This document shows, in pieces, positions 25,880 to 37,095 of a stretch of 64,000 nt of DNA. The DNA is from Fodinicurvata sp. EGI_FJ10296 (GTDB lineage Bacteria > Pseudomonadota > Alphaproteobacteria > DSM-16000 > Inquilinaceae): NCBI RefSeq assembly GCF_040712075.1, contig NZ_JBFCVL010000008.1, positions 124,001-188,000 on the forward strand, in the 5' to 3' direction. The position numbers and the translations under genes are program-made. Position 1 is the first letter of the stretch. The number at the start of each line of letters is the position of its first letter. Under the pieces are notes generated by a model. It saw only the letters and a program-made list of their open reading frames with translations, was not told where the DNA came from and did no database searches.

Positions 25880-26902
25880 TTACATGAATTTTTCTTCGAT
25901 ATCGGTCGATGACTCGACGCCGACCTTGTCGAAATGAGCCGACAGGAACACATCGGCCTGCTCGCGGCCCCGTTCGAACAGGCCGCCGATGAATTTGCGG
26001 TCGAGATTGGCCTGACTGGAGGCGCCGAGCTTGTTCATCGTCTCTTCGGTGTCGATCGTATGGATGAAGACTTCCTTCAGGCGACCGCCATCGTCGATCC
26101 CGCGCCGAACGAGGTCGGAAATGAAATTCACGACCCGCATTTCGCGCATGAGCGAGGAATTGAAGCTCAACCCGTTGATGCGGTCGAAGATCGAGGTCGA
26201 GTCGGTGGGCAGTTCCGACAGGTTGATCGGTGTGATCTGAACGACGAGAACGTCGCGGCAATCGCAGTTGTAGAAGATCGGGAACAATGGCGGATTGCCC
26301 ATATAGCCGCCATCCCAGTAATATTCGCCGTCGATTTCGACAGCATGATACATAAAGGGCAGACAGGCCGACGCCAGAACGGACTCGACCGACAGTTCGT
26401 CGCCCTGGAAAACCTTGACCCTGCCGTTCATGACATTGGTGGCGCACAGGAAAAGTTTGGGGCCCGGACCGGATGCCCGCAACGCGTCGAAATCCACGAC
26501 CTTCGAGATAATCGGCTCGATCGGATTATAGCCGAGCGGGTTGAGCGCGTAAGGCGACATGACCTTGGTCAACGCATCGCTGAAGGCAAAGGCCGGCGAG
26601 TATTTGATATTCCCGTCGCCGATCATCCGGTCGATCATCGATGGCCAGGGCGCAAAGGCGCCGACCTTCATCATGGCTTCCCAATAGGCCGTCAGCGCCT
26701 CTCGGGCCTTTTCGGGACCGCCGGTCTTCAGGCCATAAGCCAGGGCCGCGGCGTTCATGGCCCCGGCGCTGGTCCCGACGATACCTTCGAAGTCGAAACA
26801 GTCGGCTTCCAGGAACCGGTCAAGAACGCCCCAGGTAAAGGCTCCATGTGATCCGCCGCCCTGCAGGGCGATGTTCAGCGGCTTGCGGTCAACCGATTTC
26901 AT
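25880..26902 (-). CDS. Patatin-like phospholipase (RssA-type)
   Basis: A 340-residue lipid acyl hydrolase with oxyanion loop QGGGSHGAF, nucleophile elbow GTSAG and dyad Asp in WDGGYMGNPPL. It is cytoplasmic or peripheral with no signal peptide. The C-terminal 120 residues (SFNSSLMREMRVVNFI and following) are typical of the proteobacterial patatin subgroup. ATG 26902 is favoured; a GTG at 26914 would add MWEV. It converges on the cyclase gene with 8 bases between stops, so it is not co-transcribed with it. The substrate is likely phospholipid or a related acyl ester. Confidence 0.86.
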   Translation of the reverse strand: MKSVDRKPLNIALQGGGSHGAFTWGVLDRFLEADCFDFEGIVGTSAGAMNAAALAYGLKTGGPEKAREALTAYWEAMMKVGAFAPWPSMIDRMIGDGNIKYSPAFAFSDALTKVMSPYALNPLGYNPIEPIISKVVDFDALRASGPGPKLFLCATNVMNGRVKVFQGDELSVESVLASACLPFMYHAVEIDGEYYWDGGYMGNPPLFPIFYNCDCRDVLVVQITPINLSELPTDSTSIFDRINGLSFNSSLMREMRVVNFISDLVRRGIDDGGRLKEVFIHTIDTEETMNKLGASSQANLDRKFIGGLFERGREQADVFLSAHFDKVGVESSTDIEEKFM

Positions 26903-27151
26903 AACTTCCCACACATTCTTTGACTGACAGGATTAGGCGGCCGACGAGACCATTCGGCCAGGTTCGAGTGTCCCGATAGGCTAAGCGGAATCGACCGTTG
27001 TGGCCGTGACCATAGCGCAAAGGAACCGGTACCGACATGGTGATCGGCGACGGAACCGGCATTGCCCCTGGTCTTTCTGCTTCTCCGGTCCGATCGTGGC
27101 AGCTAGGGTAGCGCTTCCCGTCCGATCAGAAACAAGCGAGGCAAAATCGCC

Positions 27152-28570
27152 ATGGTCGACTCCGACAGCAGCACCAGCAAGCCCGACCTGAACAACCCGG
27201 ATTCCAGTCGGAATTCCGGCAATCAGGCCGGGACGCTGCCGGCGCCGGCCACGGCACCCGCGCATCCTGGCGCACGAAATGGTGACATTCGGTTATTCGC
27301 TCTCGCAGATCTGCACTCACCCTATCGAACGCTTTCCCGACTGCTGCGGGCCGTCCGCGATGCCATCGCGGACCGCGATAAGCCCACAGCGATCGTCATC
27401 AACGGCGACATCTTCGAGCGCGGCAATGCCGCCGCCCTCAGATCCGCGGGCGCCGCCGACTGGCAGTTCGTCGAGGCGCTGTCGGCACTGGCCCCCCTGA
27501 TCATCAATATCGGCAATCATGAAACGGCGATCGTTGACGACCTGGCCGATTTCGTCGCGCGGGCCGAGACGATTGGCGCAACGGTCATTGGCAATATCGT
27601 CGACCGGCGCACCGGCAGCCTGTTCGCGCGCCCGTCGGCCCGGCTGACACTGGCCGGACACCGGATCGCCTTTATGGGATTGGCGGCGACCAACCCGTTC
27701 GTCTATCGCGATGCCGTCCGCCATACGCTGGGACTGGTCGAGCCGGTCGGCTATGCCCGCTCCGTCTTCGACGCATGCATGGCCGATGCAGATGTGCCCG
27801 TGGTGGTCAGTCATGCCGGTATCGTCGCCGACCGCGCCATTCTGCCAACGCTACCTGACGGCACGCTTGTGATCGGCGGCCACGACCATCTCTGTCTCGA
27901 TTACCGCCAGTCCCGCTCCCGCTATCTTCATGGCGGATCGTGGGGCAATGCCCTGAGTGTGATCGATATCGCGGTTGACGCGAGCGGCCCCCGCTACGAC
28001 GCCCACCTGATCCCGATCACCGCCGATATGCCGGCCGACGACGCGCTGGAAACCGCGATTGCCGACATTCTGGCGACCCATCTGAGCGCTTCGGACCGGG
28101 AGATCATCGCAAGGATGCCGGTTTCGCGAAATCTGGCGGAAAGCGCGCTGATGGCAACCCGGGCAGTACGCCAGACGGCCGGTGCCGATATCGCCTTTCT
28201 CGGCCACACCACCTTCGGGGCCGGACTGGCCGCCGGGCCGCTCACCCGCTACGACTTCGATACGTTCGTGCGGTTCGATGGTGCGATCCTGACCGCCGAC
28301 ATCTCCGGGCGAACACTCGCCGGCATCATGGATGGCGCCAACCAGCATCGCGCCACCGCGCTCGATGCGTTTACCGGCGATTTCGTCTATGCCGAGTCGA
28401 TCGACGTCGATCCGTCGGCGCGCTATCGCATCGCCACAAACGATTGGATCGCCACCAATCAGCGGGCCTATCTCGGCACCGACGGCATCGCGTTTCAGCC
28501 GCTCGACGACGTCCGGCTGAAGGAAAGCGTGGAACGGTTCGTTGCGACACAGGCAGCTGCCCAGACCTGA
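27152..28570 (+). CDS. 5'-nucleotidase family metallophosphoesterase
   Basis: A 472-residue protein with a calcineurin-like dimetal domain (about 45-300): ALADLH, INGDIFE, GNHE, SHAG and GGHDH supply the metal ligands. A 5'-nucleotidase C-terminal domain follows (about 310-460; GADIAFLGHTTFGAGL, LTRYDFDTFVRFD). Family members hydrolyse 5'-nucleotides, UDP-sugars or cyclic 2',3'-nucleotides. Unlike UshA it has no Sec signal; the first 42 residues are Ser/Asn/Pro/Ala-rich and probably disordered, so it may be cytoplasmic. GAGG lies about ten bases before ATG 27152. Transcribed alone. Confidence 0.8.
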   Translation: MVDSDSSTSKPDLNNPDSSRNSGNQAGTLPAPATAPAHPGARNGDIRLFALADLHSPYRTLSRLLRAVRDAIADRDKPTAIVINGDIFERGNAAALRSAGAADWQFVEALSALAPLIINIGNHETAIVDDLADFVARAETIGATVIGNIVDRRTGSLFARPSARLTLAGHRIAFMGLAATNPFVYRDAVRHTLGLVEPVGYARSVFDACMADADVPVVVSHAGIVADRAILPTLPDGTLVIGGHDHLCLDYRQSRSRYLHGGSWGNALSVIDIAVDASGPRYDAHLIPITADMPADDALETAIADILATHLSASDREIIARMPVSRNLAESALMATRAVRQTAGADIAFLGHTTFGAGLAAGPLTRYDFDTFVRFDGAILTADISGRTLAGIMDGANQHRATALDAFTGDFVYAESIDVDPSARYRIATNDWIATNQRAYLGTDGIAFQPLDDVRLKESVERFVATQAAAQT

Positions 28571-28584
28571 AACTGCGGGGAAGC

Positions 28585-29778
28585 CTACCCCTCCGCCTCG
28601 GCGTTGAGCCAGCCGCCATCGGTCAGGAACCCCTCAAGCGCCAGCGCAATACCGCCCATGGGCACACTGTCGGCGCCCAGCGGCGAGGTCAGCACCCGGA
28701 CATGCCGGCCTATCGGTGCAATGGTGTTCGCCTGGATGCTGGCGGCAAGCGGCATCTCCAGGAATGGCGCAATCGGCGCGAAATTTCCGGCCAGCACCAC
28801 GCATTCCGGATCGATGACATGCAGCAGATTGGAGATCGCCACGCCCAGATGTCCCGCCGCCTCGGCGAGCACCGCCAGCGTCTCGGGGTCGCCCCGACAC
28901 GCGCGCGCGGCCACGGCTTCGGCATCGGGGGCCAAGATGCCCCTGTCGGCAAGCATCGACACGATCGCCTGTTCCGACGCATAGGCATCCAGGCATCCCA
29001 GCGCCCCGCAGCCGCACCGTCGTCCGCCGGCCACGACCTTGATGTGGCCGATCTCGCCGGCATAACCGTGACCGCCGCGATAGAGATCACCGTTCAGATA
29101 CAGGCCGCCGCCGACGCCCGAATGCCCGGTAACGAACAGGAATGTGCGCGAATCCTGGCACACACCGAACCGGCGTTCGGCCAGAGCGCCGGCGTTGGCT
29201 TCGTTGTCCAGGAATACCGGCACCGGGCCCAACCGGCGCCGAAGCCGCGCGCCAAGTGGCACGTCACGCCAGCCGAGATTGGGTGCGAACACAACCCTTC
29301 CCGACTCATCGAGCAGGCCGGGAACACCGATACCGATGCCGCGGCAGGGCGGCTGACCGTGCGTTCCGTTCGGCGCCATATCGTCGATGATCGACACGAG
29401 GCGGTCGACCAGTGCATCGACGTCGCGTTCTCCCGGCCATTCCCGTACGGCAATGACGGTGCCGTCGAGATTGGTCACGACGGCACGGGTGGTGGCGACT
29501 TCGACCCGGATGCCGATGAAGGTCCCCGCGCTGGCGGCAATCCGCAAGCCCACCTGCGGCCGCCCGACACTGCGTTGGCCGAGGCGTCCCGCGCGGGGCA
29601 CGCGTTCCAGCAGTCCGGCCGCTTCCAGGTCCGCAACCACGGCTGAAATCGTCGCCTTGTCGACCCCGGTCAGGGTGTGGACGTCCCGTTGCGACGCGAG
29701 CGGTGATCGCTGCACGGCCTGAAAGATCCGCGCCGTGTTCAGCCGCCGGATCATGGCCGTGTTGCGCGGCTTCGTCAT
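28585..29778 (-). CDS. ROK family transcriptional repressor (NagC/XylR-like)
   Basis: A 397-residue regulator: N-terminal winged helix-turn-helix (about 8-65, SQRDVHTLTGVDKATISAVV) and a ROK sugar-kinase-like domain with IGIGVPG, a glycine-rich GVGGGLYLNGDLYRGG and the zinc motif CGCGALGCLDAYAS. ROK repressors release DNA when a sugar or sugar phosphate binds. It is divergent from the sugar ABC operon, whose promoter carries an AT-rich palindrome, so it very likely represses that operon and possibly itself. The effector sugar is unknown. Confidence 0.88.
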   Translation of the reverse strand: MTKPRNTAMIRRLNTARIFQAVQRSPLASQRDVHTLTGVDKATISAVVADLEAAGLLERVPRAGRLGQRSVGRPQVGLRIAASAGTFIGIRVEVATTRAVVTNLDGTVIAVREWPGERDVDALVDRLVSIIDDMAPNGTHGQPPCRGIGIGVPGLLDESGRVVFAPNLGWRDVPLGARLRRRLGPVPVFLDNEANAGALAERRFGVCQDSRTFLFVTGHSGVGGGLYLNGDLYRGGHGYAGEIGHIKVVAGGRRCGCGALGCLDAYASEQAIVSMLADRGILAPDAEAVAARACRGDPETLAVLAEAAGHLGVAISNLLHVIDPECVVLAGNFAPIAPFLEMPLAASIQANTIAPIGRHVRVLTSPLGADSVPMGGIALALEGFLTDGGWLNAEAEG

Positions 29779-29865
29779 GCCGAACCGACGGGCCGCTGGT
29801 ATCGGACCCGGTATCTACGGTGGCATCTCTGTCGACGAAGACAATTCATGGCATCCTTGATTAAC

Positions 29866-29913
29866 TTGACATCGCACCATAGGCACCACAGAATTAATTT
29901 GATAGTCAATTAA
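29866..29913 (+). promoter_or_regulatory. Promoter of the sugar ABC operon with overlapping palindromic operator
   Basis: TTGACA (29866-29871), a 17-base spacer and CAGAAT (29889-29894) form a good sigma-70-type promoter. An AT-rich palindrome with arms TTAATT and AATTAA (29894-29913) begins at the end of the -10 box and covers the expected transcription start, an ideal place for repression by the divergent ROK regulator. The downstream ribosome site GGGGGAAA precedes the ATPase ATG at 29960. Confidence 0.6.
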
Positions 29914-29959
29914 AACGACGGCGGGGTCAACGCGCCGTCGATACCGGGGGAAACGGCGA

Positions 29960-31504
29960 ATGGCTGGTCACACGATCGCCATGCAGGGAATCGTAAAGGA
30001 ATTCGGCGATGTCCGGGTTCTGCACGGCGTCGATTTCGATATCGCGTCCGGCGAGATCCATGCCCTGATCGGCGAGAACGGGGCCGGCAAATCCACGCTG
30101 ATGAAGATCCTGAGCGGAATCGAACAGCCGACTCAGGGACGACTGGTCGTCGACGGCGAAACCGTCAGATTGCGCAACACCGCCACGGCGGAATCCCACG
30201 GCATCGTCCTGATCCACCAGGAGTTCAACCTGGCCGACCATCTGACCGCGGAAGAGAACATCTTTCTCGGCCGGGAACTGCAGTGGCGCAACACGCCGTT
30301 CATCGATAAACGCCGGATGCGCGACGCCGCCCGCGAGGCCTTGCTCGAACTCGATTGCCGCGTCGACCCCGACACGCGGGTCCGCGACATGCCGGTATCC
30401 GACCGCCAGATGGTGGAAATCGCCAAGGCCATCACCCACGATGTCCGCTTCCTGGTGATGGACGAACCGACCGCCGTTCTGACACCCAACGAAGCCCGGT
30501 CGCTTTTCACCCTGATGCGCAAGCTCAAGGCGCAGGGCGTCGGCATCGTCTATATCTCTCACAAGCTGGACGAGGTGAAGTCCATCGCCGACCGTGTCAC
30601 GGTCCTGCGCGACGGACAGCACATTGCCACGCAGCTGGCGGAAAGCCTGACCCAGGACGCCATGGCCAGCCTTATGGTCGGCCGCGACATCACTCAGATG
30701 TACCCTGAAAAACCGCCCATCGCCGACGACGCCGATATCGTGCTCAGCGCGCGCGGCATCTCGGTCGAAGGCGGCATCCATGACGCCAGTTTCGAGTTGC
30801 GCCGCGGCGAGATTCTGGGATTTGCCGGACTGATCGGCGCCGGGCGCACCGAACTGATGGAGGGACTGGTCGGCCTGCGTCGGCGACTGGGCGGCACGAT
30901 CGAGCGCAATGGCCGACCGGTCGGGTATTCGCGCTATGCCGACGCCGTCAACGACGGCATCGTCTATCTCAGCGAAGACCGCAAAGGCAAAGGCCTGCTG
31001 GTCCGGATGACCATGCGCCCGAACCTGACCCTTTTGGCGCTGGATCGGTATTGCAAGCCGTTCATCGACTTCCAGGCCGAGCGCGAGGCTCTGTCACGCG
31101 CGGTCAAGACTTACGATATTCGCGCCGGATCGGACGACATGTTGGTGGCGTCGCTGTCCGGCGGCAACCAGCAAAAGCTGGCCATGGCCAAGATCATGGA
31201 AATCGACCCCGACATCATTATCCTCGACGAACCCACCCGCGGGATCGATGTCGGAACGAAACGCGACATCTATTTCCTGATCAAACGGCTGGTCGAGGCC
31301 GGCAAGGCGTGCATCGTCGTCTCGTCCGAATTGCCGGAGATCATCGGCCTGTCGAACCGCGTCGCCGTCATGCACGCCGGAACCATCACCGGCATTCTGG
31401 AGGGCAGCGACATCTCCGAAGACGTCATCGTCAGATACGCCACTGGCCTCGAAGGCCGGAACAACGCCAAAGCGGAGGATCATGCCCGTGTCGTCAGTGC
31501 CTGA
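29960..31504 (+). CDS. Sugar ABC transporter ATP-binding protein (RbsA/MglA-like)
   Basis: A 514-residue duplicated ABC ATPase. The first half has Walker [10 protein letters not shown], a degenerate signature and Walker [10 protein letters not shown]; the second half has LSGGNQQK and [16 protein letters not shown], as in RbsA, XylG and MglA. The first nucleotide-binding half carries the canonical lysine, the second a degenerate Walker A ([12 protein letters not shown]), the usual asymmetry. It energises import of a monosaccharide. First gene of the operon; its end overlaps the permease start by 23 bases. Confidence 0.94.
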   Translation: MAGHTIAMQGIVKEFGDVRVLHGVDFDIASGEIHALIGENGAGKSTLMKILSGIEQPTQGRLVVDGETVRLRNTATAESHGIVLIHQEFNLADHLTAEENIFLGRELQWRNTPFIDKRRMRDAAREALLELDCRVDPDTRVRDMPVSDRQMVEIAKAITHDVRFLVMDEPTAVLTPNEARSLFTLMRKLKAQGVGIVYISHKLDEVKSIADRVTVLRDGQHIATQLAESLTQDAMASLMVGRDITQMYPEKPPIADDADIVLSARGISVEGGIHDASFELRRGEILGFAGLIGAGRTELMEGLVGLRRRLGGTIERNGRPVGYSRYADAVNDGIVYLSEDRKGKGLLVRMTMRPNLTLLALDRYCKPFIDFQAEREALSRAVKTYDIRAGSDDMLVASLSGGNQQKLAMAKIMEIDPDIIILDEPTRGIDVGTKRDIYFLIKRLVEAGKACIVVSSELPEIIGLSNRVAVMHAGTITGILEGSDISEDVIVRYATGLEGRNNAKAEDHARVVSA

Positions 31505-32483
31505 GACCCTTCGCCGGCCGATGGCCACATGGAGCCTGAAGAAGCTGGGGCCGTTGATTGCGCTGGTCGCCCTGATCATCCTTGGCACCATCGTCAATCC
31601 GGCCTTTCTGGATCCGGCGAACATCACCAATGTCCTGACGCGAACGGCCTTTATCGGGATCATCGCGGTGGGCATGACCTTCGTCATCACGGCGGGCGGG
31701 CTCGACCTGTCGGTCGGATCCATGGCGGCCTTCATATCCGGCGTCATGATCATCTCCCTCAACGGCCTGATGGACACGATCGGCCTGAACTGGATGCTGA
31801 TCGCCGCCGGCATGTTGATCGCACTGGCGGTCGGTCTTCTGGCCGGCCTGATCAACGGCCTGATCACGACCAAGGGCCGGATCGACGCCTTCATCGTGAC
31901 GCTGGGCACGATGAGCATCTATCGCTCGCTGGTGACCTATCTGGCCGACGGCGGCACGCTATCGCTGGATTTCGGCATCCGCGGCGTCTATCGGCCGGTC
32001 TATTACGACGCATTTCTCGGCATTCCCATTCCGATCTGGGTGTTCGCCGCCGTCGCCGCCATCGGCGCGGTGCTGCTGAACCGGACCCGGTTCGGGCGCC
32101 AGGTGTTCGCGATCGGATCGAACGAGGATGTGGCGCGCTATTCGGCGATCAATGTCGACCGGACGAAAACGCTGACCTATGTGCTGCTCGGCCTGTGTGT
32201 CGCCATCGCGACCATGGTCTATGTGCCCCGACTGGGCTCGGCCTCGGCGACGACGGGCCTGATGTGGGAGCTGGAGGCGATCGCGGCCGTCATCATCGGC
32301 GGCACACTGCTGAAGGGCGGCTATGGCCGCATCTGGGGCACCGTGGTCGGCGCCATCATCCTGAGCATGATCGGCAACATCCTCAACCTCACGGGCGCCA
32401 TCAGCTCCTATCTGAACGGCGCCGTGCAGGGAATCATCATCATCGTCGCCGTCCTGATGCAGGGCGGGCTCAAACGGCGCTGA
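31482..32483 (+). CDS. Sugar ABC transporter permease (RbsC-like)
   Basis: A 333-residue inner-membrane permease with about nine or ten hydrophobic helices and the family blocks [30 protein letters not shown] and [20 protein letters not shown] (EAA-like loop). It forms the homodimeric channel for the ATPase encoded just upstream. GGAGG precedes ATG 31482. The helices [15 protein letters not shown] are typical of the ribose/xylose/galactose carbohydrate uptake class 2 (CUT2). Confidence 0.94.
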   Translation: MPVSSVPETLRRPMATWSLKKLGPLIALVALIILGTIVNPAFLDPANITNVLTRTAFIGIIAVGMTFVITAGGLDLSVGSMAAFISGVMIISLNGLMDTIGLNWMLIAAGMLIALAVGLLAGLINGLITTKGRIDAFIVTLGTMSIYRSLVTYLADGGTLSLDFGIRGVYRPVYYDAFLGIPIPIWVFAAVAAIGAVLLNRTRFGRQVFAIGSNEDVARYSAINVDRTKTLTYVLLGLCVAIATMVYVPRLGSASATTGLMWELEAIAAVIIGGTLLKGGYGRIWGTVVGAIILSMIGNILNLTGAISSYLNGAVQGIIIIVAVLMQGGLKRR

Positions 32484-32553
32484 CGGCCGGACGGGACTGT
32501 CGACGGTTCCCGCCCGCCAAGGCTATCGAAAACACGAAACGGGAGGAAACACC

Positions 32554-33504
32554 ATGACAGGAAAAGCGATACTGGCGACAGCGGTCGCGATACCGGCGAT
32601 GCTGGCGGCCGGGGCCGCAGCGGCACAGGACGTCACCATCGGCGTCTCGATCCCGGCGGCGACCCACGGCTGGACCGGTGGCGTCAACTATCACGCCAAC
32701 CAGGCCGCCGAAGCCCTCGAAGCCAAATATGACGGTCTTGAGATCGTGCTTGTGACCGCCGGCAGCGCCAGCGAGCAGGCCAACAGCCTGGAAGACCTGC
32801 TGATCGTCCACGAGATCGATGCGCTGGTGGTGCTGCCGTTCGAAAGCGATCCGCTGACCGATCCGGTGCGTCAGGTTGCCGACCAGGGCGTGTTCGTCAC
32901 CGTGGTCGACCGTGGCCTTGCGGAAGACGGCATCGAGGACATCTATGTCGCCGGCAACAACCCCGAAATGGGCCGCATTTCCGCCGAGTACATGATCGAC
33001 GCGCTCGACGGCAGCGGCGAGATCGTCGTCCTGCGGGGCATCCCGACCGTAATCGACGATCAGCGGGTCGAAGCCTTCATGGGCGAGATCGAGGATACCG
33101 ACATCGAGGTTCTGGGCATGGAATATGCCAACTGGAACCGCGACGACGGGTTCGAGGTCATGCAGGACTTCCTGTCCCGCTTCGACAATATCGACGCGGT
33201 CTGGGCGCAGGACGACGACATCGCGATCGGTGTCATCGAGGCGGTTCGTCAGGCCGAGCGCGAGGACGAGATGTTCATCGTCGGCGGCGCCGGCATGAAG
33301 GAGATCATCCAGCGCGTGATGGAAGGTGACGACCTGACACCGGTCAACGTGCTCTATCCGCCGGCAATGATCGCCACGGCCATGGAAGTGACGGCCCTGC
33401 ACTTCTACACCAACGCGCCGGTGCTGGGTGAATACATCCTGGGCTCGCCGCTGATCACGCAGGAAAACGCCGAGCAGTACTACTTCCCCGACTCGCCGTT
33501 CTGA
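32554..33504 (+). CDS. Periplasmic sugar-binding protein (RbsB-like, CUT2)
   Basis: A 316-residue type I periplasmic binding protein. The signal peptide ends [13 protein letters not shown] at about residue 24. Ligand-pocket hallmarks include [59 protein letters not shown] and [19 protein letters not shown] ribosome site precedes ATG 32554. It receives the sugar that induces the operon; xylose-like or related sugars are plausible from the downstream xylose isomerase but not shown by sequence. Confidence 0.92.
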   Translation: MTGKAILATAVAIPAMLAAGAAAAQDVTIGVSIPAATHGWTGGVNYHANQAAEALEAKYDGLEIVLVTAGSASEQANSLEDLLIVHEIDALVVLPFESDPLTDPVRQVADQGVFVTVVDRGLAEDGIEDIYVAGNNPEMGRISAEYMIDALDGSGEIVVLRGIPTVIDDQRVEAFMGEIEDTDIEVLGMEYANWNRDDGFEVMQDFLSRFDNIDAVWAQDDDIAIGVIEAVRQAEREDEMFIVGGAGMKEIIQRVMEGDDLTPVNVLYPPAMIATAMEVTALHFYTNAPVLGEYILGSPLITQENAEQYYFPDSPF

Positions 33505-33525
33505 TCGACCACCGGTAGCGCGCAC

Positions 33526-33554
33526 GGTCCGGCGGCGGCGACATCCGCCGGGCC
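33526..33554 (+). other. Intercistronic stem-loop after the binding-protein gene
   Basis: The arms GGTCCGGCGG and CCGCCGGGCC pair over ten positions with one G-T wobble around a nine-base loop. There is no T-tract, so it is more likely an mRNA-stabilising or processing hairpin that keeps binding-protein mRNA high relative to downstream genes than a Rho-independent terminator. Confidence 0.55.
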
Positions 33555-33619
33555 ATGCGGTCCGGATTTCAGCCGCCGACGGCGTGACCCGCGAGACAAT
33601 CCATGGAGGACGACCAGTC

Positions 33620-34618
33620 ATGGGACGTTCGGTAACACTCTTCACCGGCCAGTGGGCCGACATGCCGATCGCCGAGTTGGCGCCGGCCGCGCGGCGGATG
33701 GGCTATGACGGCCTGGAACTGGCCTGCTGGGGCGATCACTTCGACGTCGACAAGGCCAACGACGATCCCGGCTATATCGACCGCCTGAAGACGCTTCTCG
33801 CCGACAACGGGCTGAAATGCTTCGCCATCGGCAACCACCTGATGGGCCAGGCGGTCTGCGACCCGATCGATGAGCGTCACAAGGGCGTTCTGCCGCCCGC
33901 GATCTGGGGCGACGGCGATCCCGAAGGCGTCCGCCGCCGCGCGGCGGAACAGATGAAGGCAACCGCCCGTGCCGCGAAAAAACTCGGTGTCGACGTGGTG
34001 ACCGGTTTCACCGGCTCCAGCATCTGGAACAGGATCTATTTCTTTCCGCCCATGGGCCAGGATGTCGTGGACGCCGGGTTCAAGGACTTCGCCGACCGCT
34101 GGAACCCGATTCTGGATGTATTCGACGAGGTCGGCGTGCGGTTCGCGCTGGAAGTCCATCCGACCGAGATCGCCTATGACATCCATACCGCCGAACGGGC
34201 ACTGGACGCGATCGGCCGTCGGCCGGCATTCGGGTTCAATTTCGATCCCAGCCACCTGATCTGGCAGGGGCTCGACCCGGTCAAGCTGATCAACCGATTT
34301 CCCGACCGTATCTTCCACGTCCACATGAAGGACGCCGCCCGCAATCTCGATGGCGAGACGTCGATCCTGGCATCGCATCTGAGTTTCGGCGACCACCGCC
34401 GGGGCTGGGATTTCCGCTCTGTCGGTCGGGGCGAGATCGATTTCCAGGCCATCATCCGCGCGCTCAACCGGATCGGCTATCAGGGCCCGCTGTCGATCGA
34501 GTGGGAAGACAGCGGCATGGATCGCATCCATGGCGCCACGGAGTCTGCCACCTATACCCGCAACGTCGATTTCCCTGCGTCGGATGTCCAGTTCGACGCC
34601 GCCTTCGAAAAGGAGTAG
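33620..34618 (+). CDS. Sugar phosphate isomerase/epimerase family protein (AP endonuclease 2 fold)
   Basis: A 332-residue TIM-barrel of the xylose-isomerase-like superfamily. Metal ligands are visible in [12 protein letters not shown] (Glu), [11 protein letters not shown] (Asp/His), IFHVHMKDA (His) and [11 protein letters not shown] (Glu). Relatives isomerise or epimerise keto sugars, inosose or 3-keto-glycosides. GGAGGA lies nine bases before ATG 33620, which is preferred over the in-frame ATG at 33584. It is separated from the dehydrogenase gene by only four bases, implying a joint pathway. Confidence 0.85.
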   Translation: MGRSVTLFTGQWADMPIAELAPAARRMGYDGLELACWGDHFDVDKANDDPGYIDRLKTLLADNGLKCFAIGNHLMGQAVCDPIDERHKGVLPPAIWGDGDPEGVRRRAAEQMKATARAAKKLGVDVVTGFTGSSIWNRIYFFPPMGQDVVDAGFKDFADRWNPILDVFDEVGVRFALEVHPTEIAYDIHTAERALDAIGRRPAFGFNFDPSHLIWQGLDPVKLINRFPDRIFHVHMKDAARNLDGETSILASHLSFGDHRRGWDFRSVGRGEIDFQAIIRALNRIGYQGPLSIEWEDSGMDRIHGATESATYTRNVDFPASDVQFDAAFEKE

Positions 34619-34622
34619 CGCC

Positions 34623-35837
34623 ATGGAACCGAAGATGGGGCGCAAGCTGAAGATGGGCATGGTCGGCGGCGGCAAGGATGCCTTTATCGGCGGCGTTCAC
34701 CGCACCGCCGCGATCATGGACGGCACGACGGAATTCGCCGCCGGCGCCCTGTCATCCACGCCGGAGAAGGCCAAGGAGTCCGGCCGCGCGCTGGCCCTTC
34801 CCGACGACCGGAACTATGGCTCGTGGGAGGAAATGATCGAGCGGGAACTCGCCCGCCCGGCCGGTGACCGGATCGATTTCGTCAGCATCGTCACGCCCAA
34901 TCATATGCATTTTCCGGTCGCCAAGGCGTTCGTCGAGGCCGGATTCAATGTCGTCCTCGACAAGCCGATGGTGCAAACCGGCGAGCAGGCGGCCGAGCTG
35001 ATCAAGGCTGTCGACAAGAGCGACGCGGTCTTTGCCGTCACCTATAACTATGGCGGCTATCCGATGATCAAGCAGGCCCGCGCCCTGGTGCGCGAGGGCC
35101 GGCTGGGCAAGATTCGCAAGGTCATCGTCGAATACAGCCAGGGCTGGCTGGCACGCAAGATCGAGGACGAAGGCGCCAAGCAGGCCGAGTGGCGGACCGA
35201 CCCGGCGCGCTCCGGCATCGCCGGCGCGATCGGCGATATCGGCTCTCATGCCGAGAATCTGGCCCATGCCGTGACCGGACTGGACATCACCGATATCTGC
35301 GCCGACCTGACGACTTTCGTGCCGGGACGGCGGCTCGATGACGATGGCAATCTGCTGCTGCGCTTCGAGAACGACGCCCGCGGCATCCTGATCGCCTCGC
35401 AGATTTCCGCCGGCGAGGAGAACAATCTCCGCTTGCGCGTCTATGGCAGCGAAGCCGGGCTGGAATGGCATCAGGAGAACCCGAACTATTTGTATTTCCG
35501 ACCGCTCGATGCCCCGGAACAGGTGTTCAAGCGCGGCAATCCTTACGTCGCCGACGACGCCAGCCGGTTGACGCGCACGCCGTTCGGCCATCCCGAAGCC
35601 TTCTTCGAAGCCTTCGCGAATATTTATCGCAATGTCACCGACACCATTCGGGCGCGGAGCGACGGCCGCCAGCCGACGGACCAGGAACTCGATTTCCCGA
35701 CTGTTCGCGATGGCGCGCGGGGCGTCCACTTCATCGAGAAGACAGTCGAAAGCAGCCGCAGCGAAAAGAAATGGCTGCCCGCGCGCTGGTCCGAGCCCGC
35801 TGCAGGTAAAGGCACAGACAAGAAGGACCACGGCTGA
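34623..35837 (+). CDS. Gfo/Idh/MocA family NAD(P)-dependent oxidoreductase
   Basis: A 404-residue sugar dehydrogenase-type protein: Rossmann motif [14 protein letters not shown] at the N-terminus, [17 protein letters not shown], the catalytic-lysine block [12 protein letters not shown] and [17 protein letters not shown] in the second domain. Family members oxidise sugar or cyclitol hydroxyls or reduce keto sugars with NAD(H). The start at 34623 follows GGAG that overlaps the previous stop. It is coupled to the xylose isomerase gene by a one-base overlap (TGATG). With the neighbouring epimerase it suggests a keto-sugar intermediate. Confidence 0.9.
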   Translation: MEPKMGRKLKMGMVGGGKDAFIGGVHRTAAIMDGTTEFAAGALSSTPEKAKESGRALALPDDRNYGSWEEMIERELARPAGDRIDFVSIVTPNHMHFPVAKAFVEAGFNVVLDKPMVQTGEQAAELIKAVDKSDAVFAVTYNYGGYPMIKQARALVREGRLGKIRKVIVEYSQGWLARKIEDEGAKQAEWRTDPARSGIAGAIGDIGSHAENLAHAVTGLDITDICADLTTFVPGRRLDDDGNLLLRFENDARGILIASQISAGEENNLRLRVYGSEAGLEWHQENPNYLYFRPLDAPEQVFKRGNPYVADDASRLTRTPFGHPEAFFEAFANIYRNVTDTIRARSDGRQPTDQELDFPTVRDGARGVHFIEKTVESSRSEKKWLPARWSEPAAGKGTDKKDHG

Positions 35838-37003
35838 TGGACGCGTATCTGCCGAAACCGGAAGACAAGTTCACCTTCGGCCTGTGGACCGTCGGCAATC
35901 CGGGCCGCGATCCGTTTGGCGAGCCGACACGCTCGCGCATGGACCCGGTTCATACCGTCAGGAAACTTTCCGAACTCGGGGCCTGGGGCGTCAACTTCCA
36001 CGATAACGACCTCGTCCCGATCGACGCCAGCACCGCTGAGCGCGACCGCATCGTGGCCGATTTCAAGAAGGCGCTCGGCGACCACAACATGGTCGTGCCG
36101 ATGGCCACCACCAATTTGTTCGGCGATCCGGCGTTCAAGGATGGGGCCTTTACCTCGGCCGACAGCCGGGTGCGGGCCTATGCCCTGCAGAAGACCATGC
36201 AGGCGATGGATCTGGGGGCGGAATTCGGCGCGAAGACCTATGTCTTCTGGGGCGGCCGCGAAGGCGCCGAGGTCGATGCCGGCGGCGTCATGAATGACGG
36301 CCTGAAACGGTTCCGCGACGCCATCAACTTCCTGTGCGACTACAATCACGACCAGGGATACGGCTATCGCTTTGCACTGGAGCCCAAGCCGAACGAACCG
36401 CGCGGCGACCTGTTCCTGCCGACCGCCGGCGCCATGCTGGGTTTCATCGCGACGCTGGATCAGCCGGACATGGTCGGCGTGAACCCGGAATTCGCCCATG
36501 ACACCATGGCGGGGCTGAATTTCGCCCATGCGCTGGCCCAGATCATCGATGCCGGCAAGTTGTTCCATGTCGATCTGAACGACCAGAAGATGGGACGGTT
36601 CGACCAGGACCTGCGGTTCGGCGCGGAGAATTTGAAAACGGCTTTCTTCACCGTCAAGCTGCTGGAAGAAAGCGGTTATGACGGCCCCCGGCATTTCGAC
36701 GCCCATGCGCTGAGGACGGAGGACGAGGACGGCGTCTGGGCCTTTGCCGCCGGTTGTATGCGGACATACCTGATCCTGAAGGACAAGGTCGCGCGTTTCG
36801 CCGCCGACACCGAGATCCAGGACATGATCCGGGCCTACACTGTGACCGAGCCGGATCTCGACGGGCTGGGCCAAGGCTACAGCGCGGACAAGGCGGCCCG
36901 GCTGAAGTCGATGACCTTCGACCGCCACGCGCTCGGCAGCCGGCGCGTCGATCTGGAGCGGCTGGACCAGTTGACGGTGGAAATCCTGATGGGCGTCCGA
37001 TAG
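35837..37003 (+). CDS. xylA: Xylose isomerase (Streptomyces-type, group I)
   Basis: A 388-residue D-xylose/D-glucose isomerase. The short N-terminus and length match the actinobacterial-type group. Active-site blocks are intact: NFHDNDLVP (catalytic His), [24 protein letters not shown] (Trp), [11 protein letters not shown] (Lys and Glu), [25 protein letters not shown] and GPRHFDAHA for metal and substrate binding. It converts an aldose to the ketose. No xylulokinase follows, so the ketose must be handled elsewhere or by a non-phosphorylating route through the neighbouring dehydrogenase/epimerase. Confidence 0.93.
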   Translation: MDAYLPKPEDKFTFGLWTVGNPGRDPFGEPTRSRMDPVHTVRKLSELGAWGVNFHDNDLVPIDASTAERDRIVADFKKALGDHNMVVPMATTNLFGDPAFKDGAFTSADSRVRAYALQKTMQAMDLGAEFGAKTYVFWGGREGAEVDAGGVMNDGLKRFRDAINFLCDYNHDQGYGYRFALEPKPNEPRGDLFLPTAGAMLGFIATLDQPDMVGVNPEFAHDTMAGLNFAHALAQIIDAGKLFHVDLNDQKMGRFDQDLRFGAENLKTAFFTVKLLEESGYDGPRHFDAHALRTEDEDGVWAFAAGCMRTYLILKDKVARFAADTEIQDMIRAYTVTEPDLDGLGQGYSADKAARLKSMTFDRHALGSRRVDLERLDQLTVEILMGVR

Positions 37004-37095
37004 CCGAATGGTGTTGGCGGCACGCATCGCGTTGCCGCCGGCGCCGATGATGGTATGGTCGGAGCCATCATGAACCAACCGGGCCGACCTTTCAC

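Noticed and set aside
21348-26902. Anti-phage Pycsar or CBASS operon made of cyclase, P450 effector and patatin
   Set aside because: The genes are divergent and convergent, not one operon; the cyclase is a long TPR type and the patatin resembles housekeeping RssA-type proteins. No defence gene is nearby. The cyclase-P450 link is kept as a finding, the defence reading is not.
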